Positions 18,612 to 27,999 of a stretch of 64,000 nt of DNA are shown piece by piece. Every line of letters begins with the position of its first letter. Positions within the stretch are counted from its first letter, which is position 1. Where the stretch lies: contig NZ_JAJQQS010000004.1 of assembly GCF_021228125.1 (NCBI RefSeq), forward strand, positions 1 through 64,000, written 5' to 3'. This DNA is from Streptomyces albireticuli. GTDB taxonomy: Bacteria; Actinomycetota; Actinomycetes; Streptomycetales; Streptomycetaceae. Made by a program: the position numbers and the translations under genes. The notes beneath the pieces were generated by a model that had not been told where the DNA came from, made no database searches, and saw only the letters and a list, made by a program, of their open reading frames with translations.

Positions 18612-18716
18612 TCCTCGGCCGCCGGGTAGGTTCGACGGTTGACGGGCGTACGCCTTCGACGGCTGGGCGGGCGCACGCCGTCGCACGGGGGTCGGCTGGC
18701 GAGGGGGGCGGCACGG

Positions 18717-19862
18717 ATGGCGGAGCGTGACCAGGCGGTACAGCGCATCCCGGGGATCCTCCGGGACACCGGCTGGACGGTGGTCCTGGTCGGTGAGGAA
18801 CAGTCGGGCAAGCTCGCCCAGGTGACCGCGGGGCTGCGGCGCGAGCCGGATCCGTCGGGCTCCGGCAAGCTCATCACCTCCGGCTTCTCCTACTGGGGCC
18901 TGGAGTCGACGGTGGCGTGGGCCCACGCCTGCAACGACCTGTACTACCCGGTGATGCGGGAGAGCATCGGCTCCTTCAGCCGCCGGCTGCGCGCCGTGGC
19001 GGACCGGCTGCCGGCCGGGCCGCTGCACTACGTGAGCCTGGGCCCGGGCACGGGCCAGAAGGACCAGGCCCTGCTGAGGTACCTCGACCGCCAGGGCAGA
19101 ACGGGGTACTACATCCCGGTGGACGTCAGCGCCGAGATGCTGCGGCTCGGCCAGCGCGAGGCGCTGGAGCACCTGCACGTGCCACCCGCCGACGTGCTGC
19201 CGGTGCAGCTGGACTTCTCGCTGCCCGCCAATCTCGACCGGCTGAGCACCCTGGTCCGCCGGGTGGTGGGCGACGAGCCGGTGGTCTATTCGCTGCTCGG
19301 CAACACCCTGGCCAATTTCGACAGCGACACCCCGTTGCTGACGCTGCTGGCCGAGAAGCTGCTGCGCCCGCAGGACCGCTTCCTGCTGGAGGTCGCGAGC
19401 ACGGCCGGGCAGGACGAGCAGGCGGCCCGCGCCGCCGCGCAGGAGTACGAGAACAGCCCGCGCTTCCGTGAGTTCGTCACCAGCGCGCTGATGCAGTACA
19501 CCGACCTCCAGATCGACCTCAACAGCCTCACCTGCGAGGGACTGGTGGAGGACGACCGGGCCCTGCTGGTCAGGGTGGTCTACCGCAACCGCACCGGGGG
19601 CACCCTGGAGCTGACGCTGCCGGACCGCAGCACGGTGCTCTTCCCCGACCAGGACACCATCCGCCTCTACCTCAGCCGGAAGTACACCCGCGCGGGCCTC
19701 GCGAAGATGCTGGTCGACGCCCGGGTGTCCAAGGCGGGCGAGACCCACGAGGTGGGGCACACGGCCTTCGACCGGCCGGCGTTCGGCCTGGCGCTGCTGC
19801 TCCTCCAGGGCGGTGAGGCGGTGCCGGGCCCGGCCACCGGGCCGAATCCGTTCCGCGACTGA
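18717..19862 (+). CDS. EgtD-like SAM-dependent methyltransferase
   Basis: The 381-residue protein carries a SAM-binding glycine motif VSLGPGTGQKDQALL at about residues 106-120 and an acidic strand end VDVSAEML about 30 residues later. The general layout resembles the histidine-specific methyltransferase family (Methyltransf_33) that contains EgtD, with YSLLGNTLANFD as the post-II region. It is longer than typical EgtD and the first 75 residues look different. No egtA, egtB, egtC or egtE lies nearby, so ergothioneine synthesis should not be assumed. Start ATG 18717 has a GAGGGGGG ribosome site. The next gene begins 15 bases after its stop, suggesting an operon. Confidence 0.6.
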   Translation: MAERDQAVQRIPGILRDTGWTVVLVGEEQSGKLAQVTAGLRREPDPSGSGKLITSGFSYWGLESTVAWAHACNDLYYPVMRESIGSFSRRLRAVADRLPAGPLHYVSLGPGTGQKDQALLRYLDRQGRTGYYIPVDVSAEMLRLGQREALEHLHVPPADVLPVQLDFSLPANLDRLSTLVRRVVGDEPVVYSLLGNTLANFDSDTPLLTLLAEKLLRPQDRFLLEVASTAGQDEQAARAAAQEYENSPRFREFVTSALMQYTDLQIDLNSLTCEGLVEDDRALLVRVVYRNRTGGTLELTLPDRSTVLFPDQDTIRLYLSRKYTRAGLAKMLVDARVSKAGETHEVGHTAFDRPAFGLALLLLQGGEAVPGPATGPNPFRD

Positions 19863-19877
19863 CGGCGCGTCCGTACC

Positions 19878-20537
19878 GTGTCCCGTCCCACGGGCCTCCC
19901 GACGAGGCTCCTGAGCCGGCTCAGCCGGCAGTTCTTCGCCGCCGTCACCCTCGCCTGCCTGCTCACCGCGCTCGGGATCTGCGTGTGGTGGGTGACCGTC
20001 GCCGACGACGCGGACAGCCACTTCGAGCCCGCCGCCTCCGGGCTCGCGCTCGTCGCGGCCGTCACCGGCGTCTACGCGGAGCGGCGGGCGGCCGCCCGGG
20101 AGCGGCGCGCCCAGGCGCTGCACTCCCTCGCCGACGAGCTGGTGAAGAACACCGAGCTGCTCACGGGCGCCGGGTTCGCGCCGCTGGACCCCCGGGCGCC
20201 CCGGGCGCGGGTGCATCCGCGCCTGGTGCAGTCCGCGACGGACGCCGCGCTGGTCTCCGGGGTGTTCTCCGAGCCGGGCCACGAGGAGCTGCTCACCCTG
20301 CTGCACCGGTGGCGGGACGGGGTGCACGACTTCAACCGGCGGCTGGACCTCGCCGAACTCCGTACGTACGTCAGCGAGGTGCCGGCCGCCGAGCTGCTGG
20401 CGATCGACGAGGCCATGCACCGCGCGGGCGGCCGGCTCGACGGGCTGCGGCGGCTGCGGGCCGCTCTGGAGGAGCTGCTGCGCGGGCGCTACGCGGAACA
20501 GCCGGGCGTCGCCGCCCGGCTGGACCGCCTCGGGTGA
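19878..20537 (+). CDS. Membrane-anchored hypothetical protein
   Basis: A 219-residue protein starting with GTG. Two hydrophobic helices lie near the N-terminus (FFAAVTLACLLTALGICVWW; then SGLALVAAVTGVYA), followed by an all-helical cytoplasmic domain rich in Ala, Leu, Arg and Glu. I do not recognise the family. It follows the methyltransferase by 15 bases and converges with the SMC-like gene, leaving 8 bases between stops, so it may use the SMC transcript's end region as terminator. Confidence 0.6.
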   Translation: MSRPTGLPTRLLSRLSRQFFAAVTLACLLTALGICVWWVTVADDADSHFEPAASGLALVAAVTGVYAERRAAARERRAQALHSLADELVKNTELLTGAGFAPLDPRAPRARVHPRLVQSATDAALVSGVFSEPGHEELLTLLHRWRDGVHDFNRRLDLAELRTYVSEVPAAELLAIDEAMHRAGGRLDGLRRLRAALEELLRGRYAEQPGVAARLDRLG

Positions 20538-20545
20538 GTGAGCCG

Positions 20546-23500
20546 CTACGCCTCGGCCGGCACCGGCTCCCGATCCTGTGGCCCGCTCCCGGCCGGCTCG
20601 TCCGCCGGCCGCTTGAACATCCGGGTCGCCGTGATCTGGCCGTGCACCGGCTCCGCGTCCGGGTCCTGCTCCTGCGGCAGGCCCGGCCGCAGGTGCTCCT
20701 CGACGCTGATGTACTTCAGGCCCGCCCGCAGGTCCGCGTCGTTGCGCAGCCGGATGACCAGCGGGAACTCCGCGAGGGCCGTGGTGTCGAAGAGGCCGGT
20801 GGTGTAGAGCAGCTGGACGCCCAGGGCGTCGGCGACGGCCCGCTGGAGCTCCAGCAGGTAGGTGGCGTTCGCACGGCCGATCGGGTTGTCCAGGAACAGG
20901 GTGCCCGCGTGCCGCTGCTTGTCGCGGCCCCGGTCGTTGCTGCGCAGCGCGGCCATGGTGCAGTACAGCGCGATGGCGGCGGTGAGCAGCTGGCCGCCGG
21001 AGAACACGTCGCCCATCTGGCGGACGGGGACGCGCTCGGCGCGCAGCACGGCGTCCGGCTTGAGGATCTCGACGGCGACGCCGCGCGGCTGGAGCGCCGC
21101 CTGGACGCCGCGCAGCAGCAGCGACATGCCGTCGCGGCGCAGGTCGGAGTTCTTCTTGACGGCCGAGCGGGTGGCCTCGTCGATGACCTCGCCGAGCCGC
21201 TCGGTGAGGGTGGCCTGGTCCGGGTCCTCGAAGCGGATGCGCAGGAACTCCTGGCCCGACCACTCCCCCAGGCCCTCGGGGAGGCGGGAGAGCCGCTGCG
21301 CGGAGCGCAGGGTGGTGAGGGAGGACTCGACCAGTCCGCGCAGCCGGTCGACGATGCTGTCGCGGTTGCGCTCCAGCTGCTCCAGCTCGTCGGTGAGCAC
21401 CCGCAGGCGGGGGGCGAACGCCTCGGCCCAGGCGATGGCGTGCTCCGGCAGGGCGGCGGCGGGCAGTTCGCGGATCTGCTGGCGGGCGGGGGTGCGGACC
21501 TGCTCGTAGCGGGTGGAGTTGGCGTGGCGGACGAGGACGTCGCTCGCCTCGCGGACCGACGCCTCGGCCGCCGACAGCTCGCCGGCGCAGCCGCGCAGGG
21601 AGCGGCGGGCCTCGGCGGCCGTCTGCCGGGCCTCCTCCAGCGAGCCGGTGTAGGGCTCGGGGCTCTCGCCGTTCTCCTCCGGGGTGTTGTCGCGGAGCAG
21701 GTCGCGCAGGAGGGCCGCGGTGTCGTCGAATCCGGTGGCCGCGTCCTCGGCGGACCGGTGGGCGCGCAGCAGGTCGGCGTGGGCCCGGCGGGCGGTCTCC
21801 AGGGCGTCGTCGCGGGCGGCGAGTTCGGCGGTGGCGGCGCGCAGGAGCTCCTTGGCGCCGTCGGCGTCGGCGGGCGCCATGTCCTCGGGGAGCTCGGTGT
21901 GGGCGTCGCCGTCGGTGGGGGCGAGCCGCTCGGCCTCGCCGCGCAGCCGGCCGAGCTGCTCGCTGGCGGTGGAGGCGCGGCTCTCCAGCATCTGGACGAG
22001 CGCCTCGGCACGGGCCGCGGCGGCCTGGCGGGACGGGCCGTCGGAGCCGTCGGTGCCCTCCAGGAGCTGGGCGGCGCGGACCCGGACCTTGTTGGTGAGG
22101 CGGTCGAGCTCGGCGAGGGCCGCGCTCTCGTCGCTCTCGGCGCGGGCCTGCTCGGCGCGGAGGTCGGCGCCGACGCCGACCTTCTCGTAGAGCTGCGAGG
22201 CGGCGCGGTACGCCTCGCGCAGGGCGGGCAGGGAGGCGCCCGCCGTCTCCATGCTCTCCGGGGCGGCGACGTCGTCGGGGGCACCGGCGATCTCGGCGCG
22301 CTCGGCGCGCAGCGCGCGGGCCGTGCGGCGGGCGTCGTCGGCGGCGCGCTGGGCGGCGCGGCGGTCCTCGTCGGCGGCGCGGGCGCGGTCCACGAGGACG
22401 GCGGCGCGCTCCTCGGCCTCGGCGCCCTCCTCGGCGAGCTCCCGGAGCCGGGACTGCCAGGAGGCGCGCTCGCGGAGCCGGTAGGCGAGCCCGGCGAGGG
22501 CGTCGGCGACACGGCGGGCGCGGGCGGCGACCTCCTGGCGCTCGTCGCGGACGCGGGCGGCCTCGGCGGCGGTCTCCTCGGCCTCGGCGAGGGCGGTGCG
22601 CAGCCCGGCCAGCTCCTCCTGGGCGGTGTCCGCGGCCGTGCGGGCCCGCTCGGCCTCGGCGGCCAGCTCGGCGAGGCGGCCGGCGGGGCAGCCGGCGCGC
22701 CAGGACGAGAGCCGGGCGGCGAGCGTCCGGTCGCCGGCCAGGCGTGCCGCTATGGCGCGGATCTCCTCGTCGCGGGCGGTGGCGCGGGCCCGCAGGGCCT
22801 GGCGCTCGTCGTCGGCGGCGCGCTCGTCGTGCATCGCGGGGTTCGGCGGTACGAGGAAGACGCCGGACTCGCCGCCGTCCGCCGCCGGGGCGGGTTCGAG
22901 GAGGGCCGCGGCGGTGCCGACGGCCACGGCGGAGCGGGGCAGCAGGGAGGCCGCGCCGAGGACCTCGCGGGCCCGGGCGTGCGAGTCGGCGTCGGTGATG
23001 ACGACGCCGTCGACGAGTTCGGGGCGGGCGGCGAGGACGGTGGCGTGGCGGGCCGGGTCGACGGCCTGGGCGAGGTAGCGCCAGCCGGGCAGGGCGGGGA
23101 TGCCGTGCTCGCCGAGGTATTCGACGGCGGCCAGGACGTCGGCGCTGGGCGGCAGCAGTCCGCCGTCGCCGAGGGCGCCGAGGATGCGGGAGTCGTCGGC
23201 GGCGGCGGTCTGGAGGTCGAACATCTGCCGCTCGGAGGCGGCGACGCTGCGGTCGAGCATCTCGCGCAGCGCGTCGGCACCGCGGTCGAGCTCCTCGGCG
23301 GTGAGCGGGCCCTCGAGGGTGCGGCGGGCGCCGGGGACGCCGGCGGCGTCGTCACCGGCGGGAGCGGGCGGGGCGTCCGGGCCGGAGCGGGGGCCGGGGA
23401 CCTGGCCGGCGGCCGTCGGCTGGGGCAGGCCCAGGAGTTCGACGAGGCGCTGCTCGGCGCCGATGGACACGGCGGCCCGGTGCTCGGCGTCGTGGGCGGC

Positions 23501-25264
23501 CTCGGCGGCGGTGGCGGCGTCGGCGGCGCGGGCGGCGGACAGCTCCGTGCGGGCCAGGGCGGCGGCGGCCTCCTTGGCGCGGGCGGCGCTCTCGCGGGCG
23601 CTCTCGCGGGCCGCTTCGTAGGCGGCGACGGCGGGCTTCTCGGCGTCGCTGGCGGCGAGCGCGGCACGGGCCGGGTCGGCGTCGGGCGCGGTGTCGTCGA
23701 GCCAGCCGGCGCGGACGGCCTCGGCGGTCTCCTGCTCGACCTCGGCGAGGCGCTGGCGCAGGTGGCCGGCCTCGCTGCGGGCGCGCTGGGCCTCGGTGGC
23801 GGCGGCGGTCGCGTCGCGGTGCGCGGCCTCGCCGGCCTCCTGGAGGGCGGCGGAGCGCTCCTCCTCCTCGTTGGCGAGCCGCTCGCCCTCCTCGGCCTTG
23901 GTGTTGAGGGCGCGGACGAGCGCGGTGGCGGCCGCGGCGCGGGCGGCGAGCGCGGGGGCGGCGTCGCGCTCGGCCTCGCGGATAGCGGCGGCCACCCGGG
24001 CGGAGCGGTCGGCGGCGGCGCGGTGCCGGAGCACGGTCTCGGCCGCCTGCCAGGCGGAGTGCAGCGTACGGGCCTCGATGAGCTCGCGGCGCTGTGCGGC
24101 GGCGGCCCGCTCGGCGGCGGTGAGGGCCAGGGAGGCGTGCCGGAAGGCGATCTCGGCGGCGACGAGGGCGCTGCGGCCGCGCCCGGACTCGGCGTCGGTG
24201 ACGGCGTGGGCGGCGCCGGCGACCCGCTCGGCGAGCTCCCCGGCCCGGCCGCGCTCCTCGGCGGCGCGGGCGGAGAGCCGGCCCGCGAGGGTCCGGGTGC
24301 GGCGCTCGGCGCCGGCGTGCACGCCGCGGGTCCGGTCGCGGGTGACGGCGGCCTCGGCGATGCGGGAGAGCAGGTCGAGGGAGCCGGCGGTGAAGTCCCG
24401 CTCGGCGGTCAGCTCGGCGCGGCGGCCCAGCTTGTGGGCGAAGCCGTGGACGAGGTCGGCGAGGCCGTCGGTGTCCCGGGTGTCGGTGACGGCGCGCAGC
24501 AGGAGGTCGGTGAAGTCGGAGTCGTTCTTGACGGCGAAGAGGCCGGCGGCCTCGCCCTCGTCGGCGTTCATCTCGCGCTGGTAGCGGAAGAGTTCGGGGT
24601 CCAGGCCGAGCTCGCCGAGGTGTTCGTTCCAGCGCTCGTGGATCTCCTCCCACACCACGTCCAGGTTGGGGTAGGCCCTGCCCGCCTCGGTGAGGACGTC
24701 GCGGAAGCCCTTCATGGTGCGGCGGCGGCCGCGCGCGCCGGAGGCGCCGTCGGCGGCCGGGCGCATCGCGGTGGACTCGGCGACGGGCAGCGAGTCCAGG
24801 CTCATGCCGGGGCCGGGGCGGAAGGAGTACCAGGCCTCGGCGAACTTCCGCGGGTCGTTGGAGACCTGGCGGCCGCGCCACTCGCTGACCTTGCCGACGA
24901 CGACGGACTCGCCGGTGAGGACGTGCTGCCACTCCAGGGCGACGTGGCCGCAGTCGTCGGCGAGGAGGAACTTGCGGAGCACGCCGGAGCTGGCGCCGCC
25001 CAGGGTGTTGCGGTGGCCGGGCAGCATGACCGAGAAGATCAGCTTGAGGAGGACGGACTTGCCGCCGCCGTTCTCCAGGAAGAGCACGCCGGCGGGCGCG
25101 GGGCGGCGCGGCGGGCCGGTGGGCTCGTCCTCGAAGAACTCCGCCTGCGCGGGCGCGGGGGTGGGCACGGGCGCGCCGACCCCTCGCAGGTCGAGCACGG
25201 TGTCGGCGTAGCGCGCACCGGCGGGCCCGATGGAGTAGAGGCGGACCCGGGACAGCTCGTACAT
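20546..25264 (-). CDS. Large SMC-like ATPase (MksB/JetC type)
   Basis: A 1572-residue chromosome-structure-type ATPase. The Walker A motif LENGGGKSVLL (Lys69) lies in an N-terminal head half. Long Ala/Arg/Glu-rich coiled coils follow, interrupted near the middle by a globular hinge-like section (around PALPGWRYLAQAV and LVPPNPAMHD). The C-terminal head half has the ABC signature DVFSGGQLL (about 1419-1427) and Walker B TLFLDNPIGRANATYL, where the usual catalytic Glu after Asp1459 is Asn1460. It is the last gene of a minus-strand trio with a winged-helix protein and a kleisin-like protein, matching the F-E-B order of MksBEF and the A-B-C order of Jet (Wadjet) systems. The family call is from architecture, not a search. 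Its G+C-rich coding strand produces very long spurious frames on the other strand. Confidence 0.7.
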   Translation of the reverse strand: MYELSRVRLYSIGPAGARYADTVLDLRGVGAPVPTPAPAQAEFFEDEPTGPPRRPAPAGVLFLENGGGKSVLLKLIFSVMLPGHRNTLGGASSGVLRKFLLADDCGHVALEWQHVLTGESVVVGKVSEWRGRQVSNDPRKFAEAWYSFRPGPGMSLDSLPVAESTAMRPAADGASGARGRRRTMKGFRDVLTEAGRAYPNLDVVWEEIHERWNEHLGELGLDPELFRYQREMNADEGEAAGLFAVKNDSDFTDLLLRAVTDTRDTDGLADLVHGFAHKLGRRAELTAERDFTAGSLDLLSRIAEAAVTRDRTRGVHAGAERRTRTLAGRLSARAAEERGRAGELAERVAGAAHAVTDAESGRGRSALVAAEIAFRHASLALTAAERAAAAQRRELIEARTLHSAWQAAETVLRHRAAADRSARVAAAIREAERDAAPALAARAAAATALVRALNTKAEEGERLANEEEERSAALQEAGEAAHRDATAAATEAQRARSEAGHLRQRLAEVEQETAEAVRAGWLDDTAPDADPARAALAASDAEKPAVAAYEAARESARESAARAKEAAAALARTELSAARAADAATAAEAAHDAEHRAAVSIGAEQRLVELLGLPQPTAAGQVPGPRSGPDAPPAPAGDDAAGVPGARRTLEGPLTAEELDRGADALREMLDRSVAASERQMFDLQTAAADDSRILGALGDGGLLPPSADVLAAVEYLGEHGIPALPGWRYLAQAVDPARHATVLAARPELVDGVVITDADSHARAREVLGAASLLPRSAVAVGTAAALLEPAPAADGGESGVFLVPPNPAMHDERAADDERQALRARATARDEEIRAIAARLAGDRTLAARLSSWRAGCPAGRLAELAAEAERARTAADTAQEELAGLRTALAEAEETAAEAARVRDERQEVAARARRVADALAGLAYRLRERASWQSRLRELAEEGAEAEERAAVLVDRARAADEDRRAAQRAADDARRTARALRAERAEIAGAPDDVAAPESMETAGASLPALREAYRAASQLYEKVGVGADLRAEQARAESDESAALAELDRLTNKVRVRAAQLLEGTDGSDGPSRQAAAARAEALVQMLESRASTASEQLGRLRGEAERLAPTDGDAHTELPEDMAPADADGAKELLRAATAELAARDDALETARRAHADLLRAHRSAEDAATGFDDTAALLRDLLRDNTPEENGESPEPYTGSLEEARQTAAEARRSLRGCAGELSAAEASVREASDVLVRHANSTRYEQVRTPARQQIRELPAAALPEHAIAWAEAFAPRLRVLTDELEQLERNRDSIVDRLRGLVESSLTTLRSAQRLSRLPEGLGEWSGQEFLRIRFEDPDQATLTERLGEVIDEATRSAVKKNSDLRRDGMSLLLRGVQAALQPRGVAVEILKPDAVLRAERVPVRQMGDVFSGGQLLTAAIALYCTMAALRSNDRGRDKQRHAGTLFLDNPIGRANATYLLELQRAVADALGVQLLYTTGLFDTTALAEFPLVIRLRNDADLRAGLKYISVEEHLRPGLPQEQDPDAEPVHGQITATRMFKRPADEPAGSGPQDREPVPAEA

Positions 25265-25295
25265 GGCGGACTCTCGTTGTCGTGACGGGCGGTGG

Positions 25296-26216
25296 TCAGG
25301 AGGCGGGGCTGTGCTGGTTTTCGAAGAACGGCAGGCCGGCGTCGGCGACCAGGTCGAGGGCGTCGGCGTCGTCCGGCGGCAGCAGGGTGGCGCCGCCGGC
25401 GCCGACGGTCACCACGCCGAGCTCCAGCAGCTCGGTCATGGCGGCGGTGCCGGCCATGTCGCGGACCTGGAGCTGGTAGCGGGCGGTGGTGCGGTAGGCG
25501 CCGCCGGCGTCGTCGCCGGTGCGCTGGAGGAAGCCGGAGTCGACGAGGAAGGCGACGGCCTTGGCGATGATGCCGGTGGTGGAGCCGGCGAGGCGGCGGG
25601 CGTCCTTGGTGGCGCCGGTCGCGCTGCGGCGCGCGTAGACCCGCCAGGCGGCCTCCAGGCCGGGGGCGTCCGTCGTCGGGTCGGTGTTCTCGCCCTGTTC
25701 GGCGGCCTTCTCCTCCAGGCGGCGGCAGGCCTGGCGGACGAACGCGTCGACGCCGTTGACCGTGATGCGGCCGATGTATCCGTCGTCGGCGAGGTCCTCC
25801 GGGCGGGGGAAGGACAGGGCGGCGACGGCGAGGTGGGCGAGGCCGTGCAGGAAGCGGTCGGCGGAGTCGGCGGTGGCGCGGCGGGCGTAGTCGCCCATGC
25901 GGACGGCGAAGACGGAGTCCTCGGCGGCGGTGACGGCCATGCCGGCGCGGGTGGAGACCTCCAGGACGATCAGCCCGAGACCGGCGGCGACGGCGTCGGC
26001 GAGGCGGGCGAACGCGGGGTCGTCTCGGTAGCGGCGCAGCAGCTCGGCGTACTCCGCGTCGCGGGCGGGCAGCAGCTTGGGCTGGAGGCCGAAGGCGATG
26101 AGGCGGGCGGCGTCGGCGGCGTCGGCGGGCGTGACGTTCCCGCTCGTCGCTCGGGGTTCGCCGGTCTCACCGGTGCCGGGCTCGTCGGCCGGGGCCTCGG
26201 CGTCGTACTCAGTCAC
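25296..26216 (-). CDS. Winged-helix accessory subunit (MksE/JetB-like)
   Basis: A 306-residue soluble protein between the kleisin-like and SMC-like genes. The first 35 residues are acidic and disordered; the rest is helical with winged-helix-like ends (SGFLQRTGDDAGGAYRTTAR; TELLELGVVTVGAGGATLLP). MksE/MukE/JetB proteins are winged-helix dimers that clamp the kleisin, and gene position and length fit that role, but sequence identity cannot be assessed by eye. GTG start. Its stop lies 31 bases before the SMC-like start. Confidence 0.6.
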   Translation of the reverse strand: MTEYDAEAPADEPGTGETGEPRATSGNVTPADAADAARLIAFGLQPKLLPARDAEYAELLRRYRDDPAFARLADAVAAGLGLIVLEVSTRAGMAVTAAEDSVFAVRMGDYARRATADSADRFLHGLAHLAVAALSFPRPEDLADDGYIGRITVNGVDAFVRQACRRLEEKAAEQGENTDPTTDAPGLEAAWRVYARRSATGATKDARRLAGSTTGIIAKAVAFLVDSGFLQRTGDDAGGAYRTTARYQLQVRDMAGTAAMTELLELGVVTVGAGGATLLPPDDADALDLVADAGLPFFENQHSPAS

Positions 26217-26310
26217 GGTTGATGCTCCTGCTGGGGGTGTGCGTGGCGTGGGGGTCGGCCGGCACCGGCGGTCGGGGCCGCGGGTGGTCGCGCGACGTGG
26301 CGGCGGGGGT

Positions 26311-26360
26311 GCTTCCCCTCACCCGCCCCTTCCCGGAACCGGGGGCGGGCCCCCGGACCC
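26311..26360. repeat. Dispersed CGCCCCTTCCCG repeat, copy 2
   Basis: CCCGCCCCTTCCCGGAACCG followed by a GGGGGCGGGCCCCCG self-complementary stretch occupies the 193-base gap between the first and second gene of the SMC operon. It is the same element as at 13701-13747. Its hairpin within an operon could attenuate transcription or stabilise an mRNA end. Confidence 0.55.
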
Positions 26361-26409
26361 CGGGGAACAGGAAGAGGGGGGCGCGCCGCGGGAGGGCCGG
26401 CCCGGGGGG

Positions 26410-27933
26410 TCACACCGCCTCCTGGCGGTCCGCGGCCATGCCGGCCGCGTCCAGCAGGGCCGTGCCGACGACGAGGTCGGCGCCGCCGAACTCCGGGTCG
26501 TCGAGGACCGTTCCGTCGTCGACGGCGAACAGCAGGGACCGCTCGCCCTGGCGGTAGGCGGTGCCGACCGCGGGGCTCGCGGCGTGCACGGCCAGCAGGG
26601 CGACCAGGTAGGGCAGTTCGGGGTCGCGGAGGCGGGCCTCGGCGAGGAGGCCGGAGAGGCGGCGGGGCGCGTCGGCCGGGAGCGTGAGGAGCTCCATGGC
26701 GCTCGCGAGCTGCTCCTCGCTGAACCGGCTGTCGTCGGGGGTGGTGATGAGGTCCGGCTCGGGCATCTCCGCACCGAGGTGGTCCCGCTCGGCCGGCGGT
26801 GTGAGCAGCATGTCGACGAGGTCGGTGACCCGGACGGAGGTGGGCGTGCGCAGGCCCGTGCCGTGGGCGAAGAAGGCGTCCGTGACCCGGCCGGCCTGCT
26901 CGACGGGCAGCGGCAGCAGCGGGGCGAGGAGCTGTCCGTAGAGGTCGAGGCCGGCGGAGGCGGTGGTGGGGGCGAAGGCCTGCCGGTCCTGTTCGGCGCG
27001 GAAAAGCGGGCCGGCCTCCAGCAGCCGGGACTGGAGCTGCGTGTGGCGGCGGATGCAGTCCTTGACGATGTCGACGAGCTCGGCGGCGCGGCGCTTGTGC
27101 TCCGGCTCCTCGGCCTCGTCGCGCGCCTTGCGGATGTTGGTGAGGATCGCGTTCTCGTGGCGGTAGCGGTCGGCGACGTGGTCGAGCGCTTCGGCGATCA
27201 TGTCGGGGACGGTGCGCAGCCAGTCGACCGCGCGGACGTTGCGGCGGGTGGCGTCGAGGGTCTTGCGGAGGGTCTCCGCGTACTGCACGGTGCGGTAGCG
27301 GGCCTGCTCGGCGGCGAGCTGGGCGTCGGCGAGGCGGCCCCGGCTGATGAGGACCTCCAGCTTCACCTCGGCGGCGATCTGGGCGCTGGTGACGTCGGTG
27401 TCGAGGGCGCCGACGAGGACGTTGACGGCCTCGTCCGTGGTGCGCAGGAAGATCGCGCCGCCCGGGCCGGGCACCTCCTCGACGAGTTTGAAGTCGTAGT
27501 CGCGCCGGACGTAGGCGCCGTCGGCCCCGAAGGTGCCGTAGACGGCGCGGAAGCCTCGGTCGACGCTGCCGACGTTGATGAGGTTCTCCAGGACCCAGCG
27601 GGCGACGCGCTCGTGCTCGGCGTGCGGGCGCTCCGGTGCCTGGGCCGCGACGCGCGGCTGGAGCCGGGCCACTATCTGCTCGTGGTCGGCGCCGGTGTCG
27701 AAGTCCATGTTGAGCGTGACGAGGTCGATGGCGGCGAGGGCCACCTCGGCCATGGCGTAGACGCCGTACTCCCCCGCGAGGTTGGCCTTGCGGGCGTCCA
27801 GGTCGTGCAGCGGCGCGGTGCAGGCCAGCGCGCGCAGCCGCCGGGCCAGGCCCTCGTCGGCGGCCGGGCCCGGGGCAGGGCGCGAGAAGCCGTTGAGCTG
27901 GGGCGGAACGGTCGCCGGGGCTGGAGAAGTCAC
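26410..27933 (-). CDS. Kleisin-like subunit (MksF/JetA-like)
   Basis: First gene of the SMC operon, 507 residues, soluble. The N-terminal part is a winged-helix-like domain (LARRLRALACTAPLHDL; HERVARWVLENLINVG), the middle a long helical segment (RLADAQLAAEQARYRTVQY onwards through KARDEAEEPEHKRRAAELV) and the C-terminus a mixed domain. This arrangement fits kleisins of the MukF/MksF/JetA class that bridge two SMC heads. The start is GTG without a ribosome site; TACTCT lies 7 bases upstream, so the message may be leaderless. pcp ends 66 bases upstream on the same strand. Confidence 0.6.
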   Translation of the reverse strand: MTSPAPATVPPQLNGFSRPAPGPAADEGLARRLRALACTAPLHDLDARKANLAGEYGVYAMAEVALAAIDLVTLNMDFDTGADHEQIVARLQPRVAAQAPERPHAEHERVARWVLENLINVGSVDRGFRAVYGTFGADGAYVRRDYDFKLVEEVPGPGGAIFLRTTDEAVNVLVGALDTDVTSAQIAAEVKLEVLISRGRLADAQLAAEQARYRTVQYAETLRKTLDATRRNVRAVDWLRTVPDMIAEALDHVADRYRHENAILTNIRKARDEAEEPEHKRRAAELVDIVKDCIRRHTQLQSRLLEAGPLFRAEQDRQAFAPTTASAGLDLYGQLLAPLLPLPVEQAGRVTDAFFAHGTGLRTPTSVRVTDLVDMLLTPPAERDHLGAEMPEPDLITTPDDSRFSEEQLASAMELLTLPADAPRRLSGLLAEARLRDPELPYLVALLAVHAASPAVGTAYRQGERSLLFAVDDGTVLDDPEFGGADLVVGTALLDAAGMAADRQEAV

Positions 27934-27999
27934 GTCGCACAGAGTAGGCGGTCACCCCGACAACGGACGAAACGGCACGGGCGGAATGTCCGTCACGTC

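Noticed and set aside
18717..19862. Ergothioneine biosynthesis locus
   Set aside because: No egtA, egtB, egtC or egtE neighbours; only family-level similarity to EgtD.
19985..25285. Very long plus-strand open frame opposite the SMC-like gene
   Set aside because: Composition is Gly/Gly-Ala/Val/Glu repeats typical of a high-GC antisense frame; the minus-strand frame has Walker A, ABC signature and Walker B motifs.
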